Shown: positions 9,916 to 18,344 of the stretch, piece by piece
Position numbering within the stretch: position 1 is the first letter of the stretch
How the letters are laid out: the number at the start of each line of letters is the position of its first letter
DNA from: Alkalibaculum sporogenes
GTDB lineage: Bacteria; Bacillota; Clostridia; Eubacteriales; Alkalibacteraceae
Assembly (NCBI RefSeq): GCF_009362815.1
Contig: NZ_WHNX01000008.1
Coordinates: 62,001-126,000, forward strand
Direction: 5' to 3'
Length of the DNA stretch: 64,000 nucleotides
Notes under the pieces: model-generated
Databases searched by the model: none
Seen by the model: the letters and a program-made list of their open reading frames with translations, nothing else
Told to the model about the DNA's origin: nothing
Program-made: the position numbers and the translations under genes

Positions 9916-10106
9916 AGTGGTAATTCCTTTCATAAGTTTTATTAATATCATATGCTATAGATAGTAGAGGTGTGTACGACAAAATTAATCTAAAATATAG
10001 ATAAAATATGTACTTCGTATAAATAAAGTTATATAATTTAGAGAGCATTGACAGTCAAGCGTACTTGTTTATCTTATGTTATCCTATTTCCAAGGAGGTG
10101 TTAATT

Positions 10107-11015
10107 ATGCACGCATGGAAACAGATACAGAAAACAGTAGACTATATTGAGAAACATATCTCTGAAGAAATAAGTATAGATTCATTGGCAAAACAAGCGT
10201 CATTATCACAATTTTATTATCAGCGGTTATTTAGTAGATTGGTTAAAAAACCTGTACATGAATATGTAAAGTTGCGTCGCCTTGCAAGAGCATCTGAAGA
10301 ACTAATTAACAATGAAAAACGAATCCTCGATATTGCGTTGGATTATGGCTTTTGCTCTCATGAAACCTTTACACGAACATTCAAAAATACATTTGGTATA
10401 ACACCTGAGCAATATCGTAGAAACCCTGTTCGACTTAATAATTTTGTTAAACCACAACTACTTCTGAAATATACATTAGTCGATGAAAATGTTCCCTTGA
10501 TTGCCGATGATATCGTACTTGAAATTAGTCGGCGAAAGATTTCAACGTGTCAGTATTTTGTTGGAATTACTGTAGAAGAACCAATTGATAAGATGCCTGG
10601 TAGTGGAGAGACAGGGATAGATAGCCTCAGCAAGGTATGGGATGACTTCCATGAAAACAAAATTAATATAAAAGAACTTAAAACAGGGGGGGACGAAATT
10701 GGTGTTGCCTACCCTGGAACGAAAGAAGATTATTATCGCTACTTTGCAGGTGCCGAAGCTACTTCTGATAATCAGACTAAAGATTTTACTTCTTGGGAAT
10801 TACATGAGGGTGAATATATTGTCTGTGCCTTTGAAGCAGAAAACTTTGAAAAGCTTATTACGGACACAGTATATAAAGCACACAAATACCTGTTTGAAAC
10901 ATGGCTACCTAATCATAAGTATATTACCAAGCCCTTTGCGGTAGAACGTTATGCTAGTCATGAACATGATACTACCGAAATGGAAATATGGGTTATGCCT
11001 GTTAATGTAGAATAG
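10107..11015 (+). CDS. AraC-family regulator with GyrI-like effector domain
   Basis: About 302 residues. Residues about 5-105 form an AraC double HTH (SIDSLAKQASLSQFYYQRLF and ILDIALDYGFCSHETFTRTFKN, ending FGITPEQYRRNP). Residues about 150-300 form a GyrI-like/SOUL-type small-molecule binding domain ending in EMEIWVMPV. The start follows AAGGAGG at 7 nt (the frame also extends 14 codons upstream without a ribosome site). This is the Rob/BmrR-like arrangement for sensing hydrophobic drugs or metabolites. The DUF3788 gene follows after 14 bp in the same operon. Confidence 0.88.
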   Translation: MHAWKQIQKTVDYIEKHISEEISIDSLAKQASLSQFYYQRLFSRLVKKPVHEYVKLRRLARASEELINNEKRILDIALDYGFCSHETFTRTFKNTFGITPEQYRRNPVRLNNFVKPQLLLKYTLVDENVPLIADDIVLEISRRKISTCQYFVGITVEEPIDKMPGSGETGIDSLSKVWDDFHENKINIKELKTGGDEIGVAYPGTKEDYYRYFAGAEATSDNQTKDFTSWELHEGEYIVCAFEAENFEKLITDTVYKAHKYLFETWLPNHKYITKPFAVERYASHEHDTTEMEIWVMPVNVE

Positions 11016-11029
11016 GAGGAGTAATAGAT

Positions 11030-11455
11030 ATGGAATGGAGCGATTGCTATGGTCCAGAGAACCTACCTACCTTAGACAATATTAGAGAGTATGTAAATAG
11101 TGACCTTTGGGAAGATTTAAATTTATTCTTACAAAACGTTTATCACATTCAACCAAAATTGACATATAGTAATTGCTCTATGCAACGAGGTTGGAATGTA
11201 AAATATCGTAAAAGTGGAAGATCTTTAGTCACTCTCTACCCTATGGAAAACTACTTTATTGCTCTTATAGTAATTGGAAATAAGGAGATGAATGAGGCTG
11301 AATTGCTAGTACCATTTTGCAGCGATTATACTCAATCCTTATTTCAAAACACAGATTTTTCTGCAGGTGGACGTTGGCTGATGTTGAAAGTTACTGAACC
11401 ATCAATATTACAAGATGTAGAAAATTTAATACAGATAAGGGTAAAACCAAAATAA
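11030..11455 (+). CDS. DUF3788 family protein
   Basis: A 141-residue soluble protein matching the DUF3788 pattern: an N-terminal PTLDNIREYV, then a YSNCSMQRGWNVKYRKSGRSLVTLYP core and a C-terminal RWLMLKV segment. It has a GyrI-like alpha/beta character. Its function is unknown in the family. It is preceded by GGAGG and lies 14 bp after the AraC/GyrI-like regulator. The two are commonly adjacent, suggesting they sense or bind the same small molecule (inference). Confidence 0.75.
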   Translation: MEWSDCYGPENLPTLDNIREYVNSDLWEDLNLFLQNVYHIQPKLTYSNCSMQRGWNVKYRKSGRSLVTLYPMENYFIALIVIGNKEMNEAELLVPFCSDYTQSLFQNTDFSAGGRWLMLKVTEPSILQDVENLIQIRVKPK

Positions 11456-11460
11456 GAGTA

Positions 11461-11499
11461 AATATGGACTTGATATTATCTTTACAAGTCCATATTTTA
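11461..11499 (+). terminator. Rho-independent terminator after DUF3788 gene
   Basis: ATATGGACTTG pairs with CAAGTCCATAT across a short AT-rich loop and is followed by a T-rich run, 5 bp after the DUF3788 stop codon. Confidence 0.8.
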
Positions 11500-11504
11500 T
11501 TTAT

Positions 11505-11765
11505 CGCGAAGACAATGAGCCAAGCGGCTGCAAGCAGACGCGAAACGATGATGAAAAGCAAGAGAAACAGGCGAAGCATGTTTGGCTTGCTTAGAAGAGG
11601 AGTAAATGTCTGCTTGCAGACATTTGGCGACGTCCGCGTGAAAAGCAAGAGAAACAGGCGAAGCATGTTTGGCTTGCTTAGAAGAGGAGTAAATGTCTGC
11701 TTGCAGACATTTGGCGACTATCCGCGTAACAACAGAGAACTCGCAAAGCGTGTTTCTTGTAGTTT
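11505..11765. repeat. Palindrome-rich dispersed element with two 87-bp tandem units
   Basis: A 79-bp sequence at 11553-11631 is repeated without visible change at 11640-11718, giving a period of 87 bp when the short TCCGCGT-containing linker is counted. Each unit contains the hairpin AAATGTCTG-CTTG-CAGACATTT (9-bp stem). GCGAAGACAATGAGCC at the left edge matches, in reverse complement with one or two changes, the right part of the repeat at 19.9-20.1 kb (GGCTCATTGTTTCGCC). The element therefore seems to be an inverted relative of that dispersed family. The block lies between convergent genes. It is locally more GC-rich than its surroundings, and the + strand frame through it is a by-product of the repeat. 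Confidence 0.8.
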
Positions 11766-11778
11766 AAGTCATAAAATT

Positions 11779-12567
11779 CTAAGCCGCAATATCTTTTTTT
11801 GAATATTTTACACATGAAACAATAACAAAGAAAATACTAACGATTAAGCCAATAAAAACTAGAAAACTATCTATTTTGCCGCTAGAAAATATATCGCCTG
11901 CTCCTGCATAGTAAAAGGGTGTGACATATTTTAAAAACTCTAGATTTTCAACTGTTTTGATCATAATATCAGTGAAATAAAGTATTGTGACAATTCCAAG
12001 TGCCAATCCAGTGTTCGCCTTTTTTGAGAACGAAGATATACCAAAACATATGAAAGCAATTTGTATATGTAAATAGAATTGTGCTAAGTGATAAAGCAAA
12101 AATTCTGGCATAGGTATTGACTCTCCAATTAATACAAATGATAGTGTTGCCATAGAAAAACATATCAATTCGAACGTAAATACAACAACTATCATCGCAA
12201 TTAGTTTTTGAAAAACAACATTCGCCCTGCTGATTGGAAAAGCAAGTAAGAATTCAGCTGTATGTCCTGCCTCCTCTTTTGATAATATATCAGCCCCAAG
12301 CATTGCAGTAAAAAGTGCTCCACCTAAAGATAGTACTACACCCACTTGGCTTCCATAATATCCAATAGCTGAATAAATACTCAATTGATCAAGGCCTAAT
12401 GCAGCAGATAATCCCTCCATATTGCTAAATAAATCTCCCATTTCAATTAATTGTTCTTCCATCATTGGAAACATAAGCATAACAGCCAATATTATTGCTC
12501 CAATTGAAAAAGCCCATATTAGCATAGTTTTTAAATTTGCCTTTAACTCATGTTTTATAATTGTCAT
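11779..12567 (-). CDS. ABC-2 type transporter permease
   Basis: A 262-residue protein with six predicted membrane segments and the N-terminal MTIIKHELKANLKTMLIWAFSIG typical of ABC-2 permeases (YhaP/NatB class). A conserved region EEAGHTAEFLLAFPISRANVVFQKLIA (about 95-120) matches the cytoplasmic coupling helix of this family. It is the last gene of a leftward operon behind its ATPase (26 bp gap), a DUF3021 protein and a LytTR regulator. It probably exports a peptide, lipid or drug; the substrate cannot be inferred. Confidence 0.85.
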   Translation of the reverse strand: MTIIKHELKANLKTMLIWAFSIGAIILAVMLMFPMMEEQLIEMGDLFSNMEGLSAALGLDQLSIYSAIGYYGSQVGVVLSLGGALFTAMLGADILSKEEAGHTAEFLLAFPISRANVVFQKLIAMIVVVFTFELICFSMATLSFVLIGESIPMPEFLLYHLAQFYLHIQIAFICFGISSFSKKANTGLALGIVTILYFTDIMIKTVENLEFLKYVTPFYYAGAGDIFSSGKIDSFLVFIGLIVSIFFVIVSCVKYSKKDIAA

Positions 12568-12593
12568 AGCAAACTCCCTTCCGCCTTTTAGGC

Positions 12594-13463
12594 TTAATTT
12601 TCGTAAAAATGCATAAATATTTCTTCCATTGAGGGTTCTTCTATGACCATATCATCAATGGAAAGATGTTGTAGTTCATTTATAAGTGCAGCTATTTTGC
12701 CGTGATACAAAAATTCCACATTATTTTCTTTTTGAAAAATGTCTTTAATGCCATCTAATTTTGGAACTTCGCAAATACCATAAATCTTTACTCTCTTTGC
12801 ATTTGCTTTTGCCAACTGTTCAACAGAATCAACTGTTATTAGTTTACCTTCTCTAACTACTGCTGCATTTTTGCAATAACGTTGAATTTCAGATAATATA
12901 TGAGAGGAAAGAAATACTGTTGCACCTCTTTTATTTCTTTCTAAAAGCAAATCGAAAAATTCTTTTTGCATTAACGGATCTAATCCTGAGGTAGGTTCAT
13001 CCATAATATAAAGGTCTGGTTCATGCTGCATTGCACATATAATACTAATTTTCTTCCTATTACCTAGAGAAAGTTCCTCTATTTTCTTTTTTGTATTTAC
13101 CTTAAGTCTTTCACATAACTCACTCGATTGATTTTTGCAATTTTTATTATGTAACTTAGCAGAGAAATCTATAATCTCATCTACTCTCATTTTTGGATAA
13201 AACATAGCTTCCGATGGCATGTAACCAACTCTTTGTAGTATTTCAATTTTATTTTCTTTACTATCTTTTTCAAAAATTGATATAGAGCCGGATGAAGGAG
13301 ATATTAACCCTAACATTAAACGTATTGTTGTAGATTTTCCTGCTCCATTTGGCCCTATAAAGCCAAACATATCCCCTTCTTTTACCGAAAAATTTAAATC
13401 ACTGATACCTCTAGCCTTACCGTATTTTTTGGTCAGATTATTTATTTCGATTATATTATTCAT
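12594..13463 (-). CDS. ABC transporter ATP-binding protein (partner of ABC-2 permease)
   Basis: A 289-residue ABC ATPase with Walker A (GFIGPNGAGKSTTIRLML, about 34-51), signature LSLGNRKKISI, Walker B LYIMDEPTSGLDP and H-loop FLSSHIL. A C-terminal extension of about 80 residues follows, as in drug/bacteriocin-type exporters. It energises the downstream permease. The operon context with LytTR and DUF3021 resembles quorum- or stress-regulated ABC exporters of Firmicutes. Confidence 0.9.
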   Translation of the reverse strand: MNNIIEINNLTKKYGKARGISDLNFSVKEGDMFGFIGPNGAGKSTTIRLMLGLISPSSGSISIFEKDSKENKIEILQRVGYMPSEAMFYPKMRVDEIIDFSAKLHNKNCKNQSSELCERLKVNTKKKIEELSLGNRKKISIICAMQHEPDLYIMDEPTSGLDPLMQKEFFDLLLERNKRGATVFLSSHILSEIQRYCKNAAVVREGKLITVDSVEQLAKANAKRVKIYGICEVPKLDGIKDIFQKENNVEFLYHGKIAALINELQHLSIDDMVIEEPSMEEIFMHFYEN

Positions 13464-13486
13464 TATGAGAATCCCCCTCTATATTT

Positions 13487-13939
13487 CTAGTTACTATCTT
13501 TATTTTGATAATTACTCAGCATCTGATTAAGATTTTTAGAATCTAATTTATTAGTAATATATATTCCTACCCATATTCCTATAAAACAGATAATCATATA
13601 AATTAAAAAAGAACCTATTGCCCATGTCTCCATACTATCAAACCAATTAAAGATAATACTTATAATGATAATTAAGATCATAGAACAAATAAACCATAGT
13701 CCTAATTTTATAAATAATTCTTTTTTACTATACTTATTTTCATCTGAAAATATTATCATTTGAAAAGTAGAAATGCCATAACATACAAGCAGCATTTGTA
13801 ACATAATAAATATATCAACATTTCTACCTCCATGAATCAGTACAAGAATACAGTACATAGAAAGCATGGCAGCAAAATATATACATCCGTACAATTCATT
13901 TTTTAGTTCCCATTTGTAGAACTGAAAGAATTTCTTCAA
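13487..13939 (-). CDS. DUF3021 family membrane protein
   Basis: A 150-residue protein with four hydrophobic helices (about 18-35, 42-60, 78-98 and 108-128) and a charged C-terminal tail. Size, topology and position directly after a LytTR regulator match DUF3021, a family that usually accompanies single-domain LytTR regulators and is thought to modulate them at the membrane. The 23-bp spacing to the ABC ATPase suggests one transcript. Confidence 0.75.
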   Translation of the reverse strand: MKKFFQFYKWELKNELYGCIYFAAMLSMYCILVLIHGGRNVDIFIMLQMLLVCYGISTFQMIIFSDENKYSKKELFIKLGLWFICSMILIIIISIIFNWFDSMETWAIGSFLIYMIICFIGIWVGIYITNKLDSKNLNQMLSNYQNKDSN

Positions 13940-13988
13940 AATTATAACCTCCTTTAATTAAGTTTAATTATGTAAAATTTATAGTCAT

Positions 13989-14423
13989 CTAAGTCTGTAA
14001 TACTTCTCTGAACTGTTTTGCATAATGTCTAGATATAATAATATGCTCTCCATTTTTCATAGTAGTGTCAATTCTATTTCCCATTTCACTTTTTAGGCTA
14101 GTTATCTCGTTTAGATTAATAACCATTGATTTACTACAACGAAAGAATCCAAAGTCATAAAATAACGTTTCCAATTCACTTAAAGTGTTGGACACTTTAT
14201 AAACACTATCTTCTGTATAGGCAAATACCACATTGTCAACACTTTCAAAATAATAAATGCGAGAAGGTTCTATTAAATGAATTTTTCCATCTTTCTGTCC
14301 AGAAATTTTACGTTTTCTCAGATTGAGTAGGGACATAACTTCTAATATTTCATCGCTAATTTCATGACATCGAAAGACAATTTCATCTTCACCATCCTTT
14401 ATGTATTCAATTCTTATTTTCAT
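13989..14423 (-). CDS. LytTR-domain transcriptional regulator
   Basis: A 144-residue protein. The N-terminal 45 residues carry no receiver domain, and residues about 48-143 form a LytTR DNA-binding domain: HLIEPSRIYYFESVDNVVFAYT, then FFRCSKSMVINLNEI and ISRHYAKQFRE. Short LytTR proteins of this sort pair with DUF3021 membrane proteins, as here, and control the adjacent operon. It is the first gene of the leftward set LytTR-DUF3021-ABC, so autoregulation is likely. Confidence 0.88.
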   Translation of the reverse strand: MKIRIEYIKDGEDEIVFRCHEISDEILEVMSLLNLRKRKISGQKDGKIHLIEPSRIYYFESVDNVVFAYTEDSVYKVSNTLSELETLFYDFGFFRCSKSMVINLNEITSLKSEMGNRIDTTMKNGEHIIISRHYAKQFREVLQT

Positions 14424-14625
14424 AGGCTAATACCTCCGATCCATGCAAGAATAATATTTGTAAGTAATAAACATGTAAATTCATATTTTTGAGAGTATAA
14501 AAGGACGTGATTTATTAAGATATAAATAATACTATCTTTTTTTAAATATAAACTATTGTACTATCTAATACAATACCATAGCTATTAAGTTGCAGTTTAA
14601 GACCCTTGAGTTACACATTTGACGC

Positions 14626-14690
14626 ATTAACAGGCACTAAGATCTCGTAGGTGATGAAGAAAACCCATACTGAATAAAATTTCGTTTTAT
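14626..14690 (+). repeat. Short copy of the dispersed repeat (ends only)
   Basis: It begins with ATTAACAGGCACTAAGAT and ends with ACTGAATAAAATTTCGTTTTAT. The same two end sequences (second with two base changes) bound the much larger copy at 19874-20112. About 25 bp lie between the ends here against about 185 bp there. It looks like an internally deleted version of that element. The rest of the 14424-14799 gap is AT-rich, with only the palindrome listed next. Confidence 0.65.
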
Positions 14691-14712
14691 GATAAAATAT
14701 AAGTAAATAAGA

Positions 14713-14731
14713 TAAGTTAAGTATTAACTTA
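14713..14731. promoter_or_regulatory. Palindrome upstream of the flavodoxin gene
   Basis: TAAGTTAA-GTA-TTAACTTA, a perfect 8+3+8 inverted repeat about 70 bp before the flavodoxin start codon. It is a possible operator for an unidentified regulator. Confidence 0.4.
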
Positions 14732-14799
14732 TACGTAAATTAGTAGCCAATAAAAAGTAGTATTGATAAGTAATTTATTTTAGAAAGGGTGCGTTTGAT

Positions 14800-15273
14800 A
14801 TGAATACTTTAATTGTTTATGCAAGTAAATATGGATGTACAGAAAAATGTGCAAATTTAGTTAAAAAAGGTTTAAATGATCAAGTTGATTTAATCAACTT
14901 AAAAGAAGTAAATGATATTGATTTATCAAAATACAGTAAGGTAATAATTGGGGGATCAATCTATGTTGGCAAAATTCAAAAGATAGTCTCAGATTTTTGT
15001 TCTAAATATTTAGATGAATTATTAGAAAAACGGGTAGGATTATTTATTTGTGCTATGCAAGAAGCTGATATTATTGATAAGCAATTAAATGAAAATTTTC
15101 CTCTAGAACTAACAGAAAAAGCAGAAATCAAAGAATGGTTAGGTGGGGAATTTTTGCTGGATAAAATGAGTTTTATAGATAAAATGATAGTAAAAAAAGT
15201 ATCAAAAGTTACGACTAATACAACTAATATATTAGTAGATAAAATAAATGGATTTGTAAAGATTATGAATTAA
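14800..15273 (+). CDS. Flavodoxin-domain protein (HemG-like)
   Basis: A 157-residue protein with the FMN phosphate-binding loop YASKYGCTEKCA (about 7-18), then VIIGGSIYVGKIQ (about 50-62) and LFICAMQEA (about 81-89), which form the isoalloxazine-binding loops. Size and motifs fit the flavodoxin-like group annotated as menaquinone-dependent protoporphyrinogen oxidase (HemG) in Clostridia, where it is generally a small redox protein of unknown partner. It is preceded by AGAAAGG and stands alone. A role as electron donor for the downstream radical enzyme's activation is conceivable but unsupported. Confidence 0.82.
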   Translation: MNTLIVYASKYGCTEKCANLVKKGLNDQVDLINLKEVNDIDLSKYSKVIIGGSIYVGKIQKIVSDFCSKYLDELLEKRVGLFICAMQEADIIDKQLNENFPLELTEKAEIKEWLGGEFLLDKMSFIDKMIVKKVSKVTTNTTNILVDKINGFVKIMN

Positions 15274-15300
15274 TATAAATAAAGAATAGATAGTATATAT

Positions 15301-15592
15301 ACTGACAAAATTATTTAGAATTTCCCTATAATATGTAGATGGAGCATCCGGGAATAGTAGGTGCATAAATAGACGTGTTTCCAATAAATTACGTCCTTAA
15401 GCTTCATTGAATATAGTAAACTTAAGTGATATTATAAAATGGAAAACATTGTAATGAGTGTAAAGTTAAAACCTATGTTAATGTAATTTTCTATAAGCTT
15501 GTTACTAATGCATTAATTAAGTAAATAACAAACTACTTATACATAATACTTTACAGTAGTATTTTCATTATATATTAAGGAGGGAAAAGTAT
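15301..15592 (+). promoter_or_regulatory. Promoter and long untranslated leader of the glycyl radical enzyme gene
   Basis: A TATAAT at 15327-15332 is preceded by a CTGACA at 15302-15307 (19-bp spacing, longer than ideal). From there to the ATG at 15593 is about 255 nt without a convincing ORF. The leader contains a GC-richer stretch near 15340-15400 (AGCATCCGGGAATAG and later ACGTCC) that could fold. I recognise no known riboswitch class. Confidence 0.4.
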
Positions 15593-18040
15593 ATGTACAA
15601 ATTTAGACCAGCAACTGATCGCATTAAATTTATGCATAAGCTCATTCGTGATAGAGTTATTCAGACAGATTCAGAAAGAGCACTTATTACAACACAGTCT
15701 TACAAAAAAAACGAGCATGTGGTACCAATAATAAAAAGACCATTAGCTACCTATGATGTCTGCGCACGGATGACCGTTCGTGTAGAAGACTTTGAGATTA
15801 TCGTTGGAAACAAAGCCAAAAACTTTCTCGGTTCTGGAACAAATCCTGAGTGGGGAGGGGCAGGTTGGATTCCAAGCGAGGTTGAGAATGGGAATTGGAC
15901 TCTTTGGGATGACGGGCTGTATCACAACCCTGAAGGAGAAGAACTTAAACTAACCATCGCTCCCGAGGACTTGGAGGCACTTAATTCAATACGTGAATAC
16001 TGGAAAGATAGAACAGTTACTACAACTGCAAACGCATGGCAACCTGATGGATACGAAGAACTTTGTCGCCTTAATGTAAGCAGCTACTTACCTGGTTCAC
16101 CTCTGATGATGATTCCAGTAGGGCATCTTACCCCAGGTTTTGAGAAGATAATTAATGTAGGTTACAAAGCCATTCGCAAGCAGGCTCAGGATTGGATGGA
16201 TGACCATATAGGAAATTTAATGGGTGAGGACATGGATAAGTACATGTTCTATAAATCTGCAGTTATTGCCTGTGATGCAGCTACCATAATGGTTAAGCGA
16301 TACGGTCAGGAATGCTTAGACAAAGCTGAGAAGTGCAAAGATGAAAAGCGCAAGGATGAGCTCTTAAAAATGGGTGAGGGTCTCATGTGGATCTCTGAAA
16401 ACCCAGCTCGAAATTTTTGGGAAGCGTGTCAGGGAACTATGATGTATCAGCTGTTTTTGGCTGTAGATGCTGGTTATCCAGCTATGGCTTTTGGTCGTTT
16501 TGATCAGTACACTTGGCCATTTCTTAAGTCTGATCTTGAGGCTGGAACTATTACCATGGATGAAGCTCAGGAGATTGTTGATGCTTTTTTTCTAAAAGCT
16601 AATTGTTTCTATGGTGCTGCTCCTGGGTTCATCGCACAAACCACGGGAATCGGAAATACATACCAACATACTACTATCGGTGGAGTTAACCGTGAAACCG
16701 GAGAAGATGCTACTAATCCTATTACTTTTATGGTTCTTGAAACCATAGGAAGACTTAAGCTGCACGATCCAACTATCTCTTTGCGTATTAATAAGAAAAC
16801 TCCTAACGAACTTTGGGAATGCGCTCTAGAGACATCTAAACTTGTAGGTGGGTTGCCATTATTTCAAAATGATGAAGTCATTATGGCAGGTCTTATCAAT
16901 GAACTTGATTTTGAGCTCAAGGACGCCCGTGATTATAGTGTAATAGGTTGTCAGGAAATAGTTGGTTCAGGAAATGATTATCCTGCACCTAATGGAGTTC
17001 ACGCCCCTCATGCAAGTGTCCATTATGGTGGTATCTTTGATATGGCTATTAATAATGGAATCAATCCTTTTAATGGTGAAGCAAGTACACTAAAGACTGG
17101 CTACCTTTACGAGATGAAAAATTTTGAAGATGTAAAGGCTGCTGTCAGAGCTATGTCTAGCTACATACTTAAGTTGTTTGTGACGATTAACAATTATACA
17201 GAGTATTTGACTATGTACCATTGTACTCATGCAGCGCTGTCTATTTCTATGGAAGGATGTATGGAGTCTGGCAAAGATTGCGTCTGCGGTGGTGCAAAGT
17301 ATAACTCCTACGGTGGTACTGCTACAGGCCTTGCTACAATTGCGGACTCTCTTACTACTATCAAGTATATGGTATTCGATAAGAAACTCTGTACAGCTAA
17401 GGAGCTTTATGATGCAGTTATGGCTAATTGGGAGGGTTATGAGGTGCTACAACAAAAGATTTTATCTGAGGTGCCTCACTTTGGAAACGATGATCCATAT
17501 GCAGATGAACAAATGAAGTGGATTTGTGATACTTACTACGATATCTGTAAAGAGTGTTATAGCACAAGATCTAAAGTCTACAAGTCTGGTCTATACGGTG
17601 CATCAGATCATGTCGCACAGGGATACCATACTTGGGCAACACCAGACGGTAGAAAAACTGGAGAAGCTCTTGCTGATGCGGCTTCGCCTGCACAGGGAAG
17701 AGATCTGAACGGACCTACCAGCGTACTTAATTCGAGTACCTGTTTTGATCATACTAGGTATATGGGTGGAATGGCTATCAATCTTAGAATTCATCCTGCT
17801 GCATTAAACGGTGAGTTTGGTATAGCTAAGTTACGTGATTTGACTAAGCAGTTCTTTGAAGAAGGCGGTATGGAAGTTCAATATAATGTCGTTAGTTCAG
17901 AGACTATGAGGGCTGCACAAGAAGATCCTCAAGCTTACCGAGATCTTGTGGTTCGTATTGCCGGCTACTCTGCTTACTTTGTAGAGCTTAATACAGATTG
18001 TCAAAATGATATTATTAGAAGAACAGAAAATGCAATTTAA
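15593..18040 (+). CDS. Glycyl radical enzyme (pyruvate formate-lyase superfamily), specificity unknown
   Basis: An 815-residue protein with an N-terminal PFL-type barrel and a C-terminal glycyl radical motif RIAGYSAYFVEL, radical Gly about residue 791. The thiyl Cys lies in VIGCQEIVG (Cys453) and is followed two residues later by Glu455. This C-x-E arrangement is typical of dehydratase, lyase and decarboxylase GREs. The two adjacent Cys of true pyruvate formate-lyase are absent. The middle residue is Gln, where CutC, glycerol dehydratase and HypD usually have a small hydrophobic residue. RBS is AAGGAGGG. No radical-SAM activating enzyme is found anywhere in the window, so activation must come from an unlinked activase. 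The gene is monocistronic between its own promoter and terminator. Confidence 0.88.
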   Translation: MYKFRPATDRIKFMHKLIRDRVIQTDSERALITTQSYKKNEHVVPIIKRPLATYDVCARMTVRVEDFEIIVGNKAKNFLGSGTNPEWGGAGWIPSEVENGNWTLWDDGLYHNPEGEELKLTIAPEDLEALNSIREYWKDRTVTTTANAWQPDGYEELCRLNVSSYLPGSPLMMIPVGHLTPGFEKIINVGYKAIRKQAQDWMDDHIGNLMGEDMDKYMFYKSAVIACDAATIMVKRYGQECLDKAEKCKDEKRKDELLKMGEGLMWISENPARNFWEACQGTMMYQLFLAVDAGYPAMAFGRFDQYTWPFLKSDLEAGTITMDEAQEIVDAFFLKANCFYGAAPGFIAQTTGIGNTYQHTTIGGVNRETGEDATNPITFMVLETIGRLKLHDPTISLRINKKTPNELWECALETSKLVGGLPLFQNDEVIMAGLINELDFELKDARDYSVIGCQEIVGSGNDYPAPNGVHAPHASVHYGGIFDMAINNGINPFNGEASTLKTGYLYEMKNFEDVKAAVRAMSSYILKLFVTINNYTEYLTMYHCTHAALSISMEGCMESGKDCVCGGAKYNSYGGTATGLATIADSLTTIKYMVFDKKLCTAKELYDAVMANWEGYEVLQQKILSEVPHFGNDDPYADEQMKWICDTYYDICKECYSTRSKVYKSGLYGASDHVAQGYHTWATPDGRKTGEALADAASPAQGRDLNGPTSVLNSSTCFDHTRYMGGMAINLRIHPAALNGEFGIAKLRDLTKQFFEEGGMEVQYNVVSSETMRAAQEDPQAYRDLVVRIAGYSAYFVELNTDCQNDIIRRTENAI

Positions 18041-18090
18041 TAAATAATTAAAATATATTTTTAAATACAATCAATTAAAAAAAGATTTAA

Positions 18091-18140
18091 AAAACAAAGG
18101 CTGTGAGAGGAAAAACTTTCTTCACAGCTTTTGTTTTTTA
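18091..18140 (+). terminator. Rho-independent terminator of the glycyl radical enzyme gene
   Basis: AAAACAAAGGCTGTGA pairs with TCACAGCTTTTGTTTT around a short A-rich loop and runs into T6, about 50 bp after the stop codon. Confidence 0.85.
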
Positions 18141-18344
18141 AAAATACTATAATTTCTTTTTTTATTGATTGTTAATTTACAATGTATTTTAGATGCAATT
18201 ATTAGATTAAAAAGAGAGGTTTAAATCCTGAGAGAATATTGAAAATGGTAGCATAAATATATTAAGCGTGTCATCTTGCATTGAGAGGGTATAATAAATT
18301 TATAGAGGTAAAAAATAAGATTATTAAAACAAAAAGGAGATACT

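Noticed and set aside
11553-11718. Possible minimal CRISPR array
   Set aside because: Only two units of 79 bp with an 8-bp linker; repeat too long, no spacers and no cas genes in the window.
11464-11802. A 112-residue + strand reading frame across the 11.5-kb repeat
   Set aside because: It is a by-product of the tandem 87-bp units (period divisible by three), contains duplicated low-complexity peptide, has no ribosome site and overlaps the end of the opposing permease gene.
15593-18040. Glycyl radical enzyme as cargo of the microcompartment
   Set aside because: It is 10 kb from the shell genes, has its own promoter and terminator, and starts directly with the catalytic fold without an amphipathic targeting helix.
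15593-18040. True pyruvate formate-lyase
   Set aside because: It lacks the adjacent Cys-Cys pair. The active site is Cys-x-Glu as in dehydratase, lyase and decarboxylase relatives.
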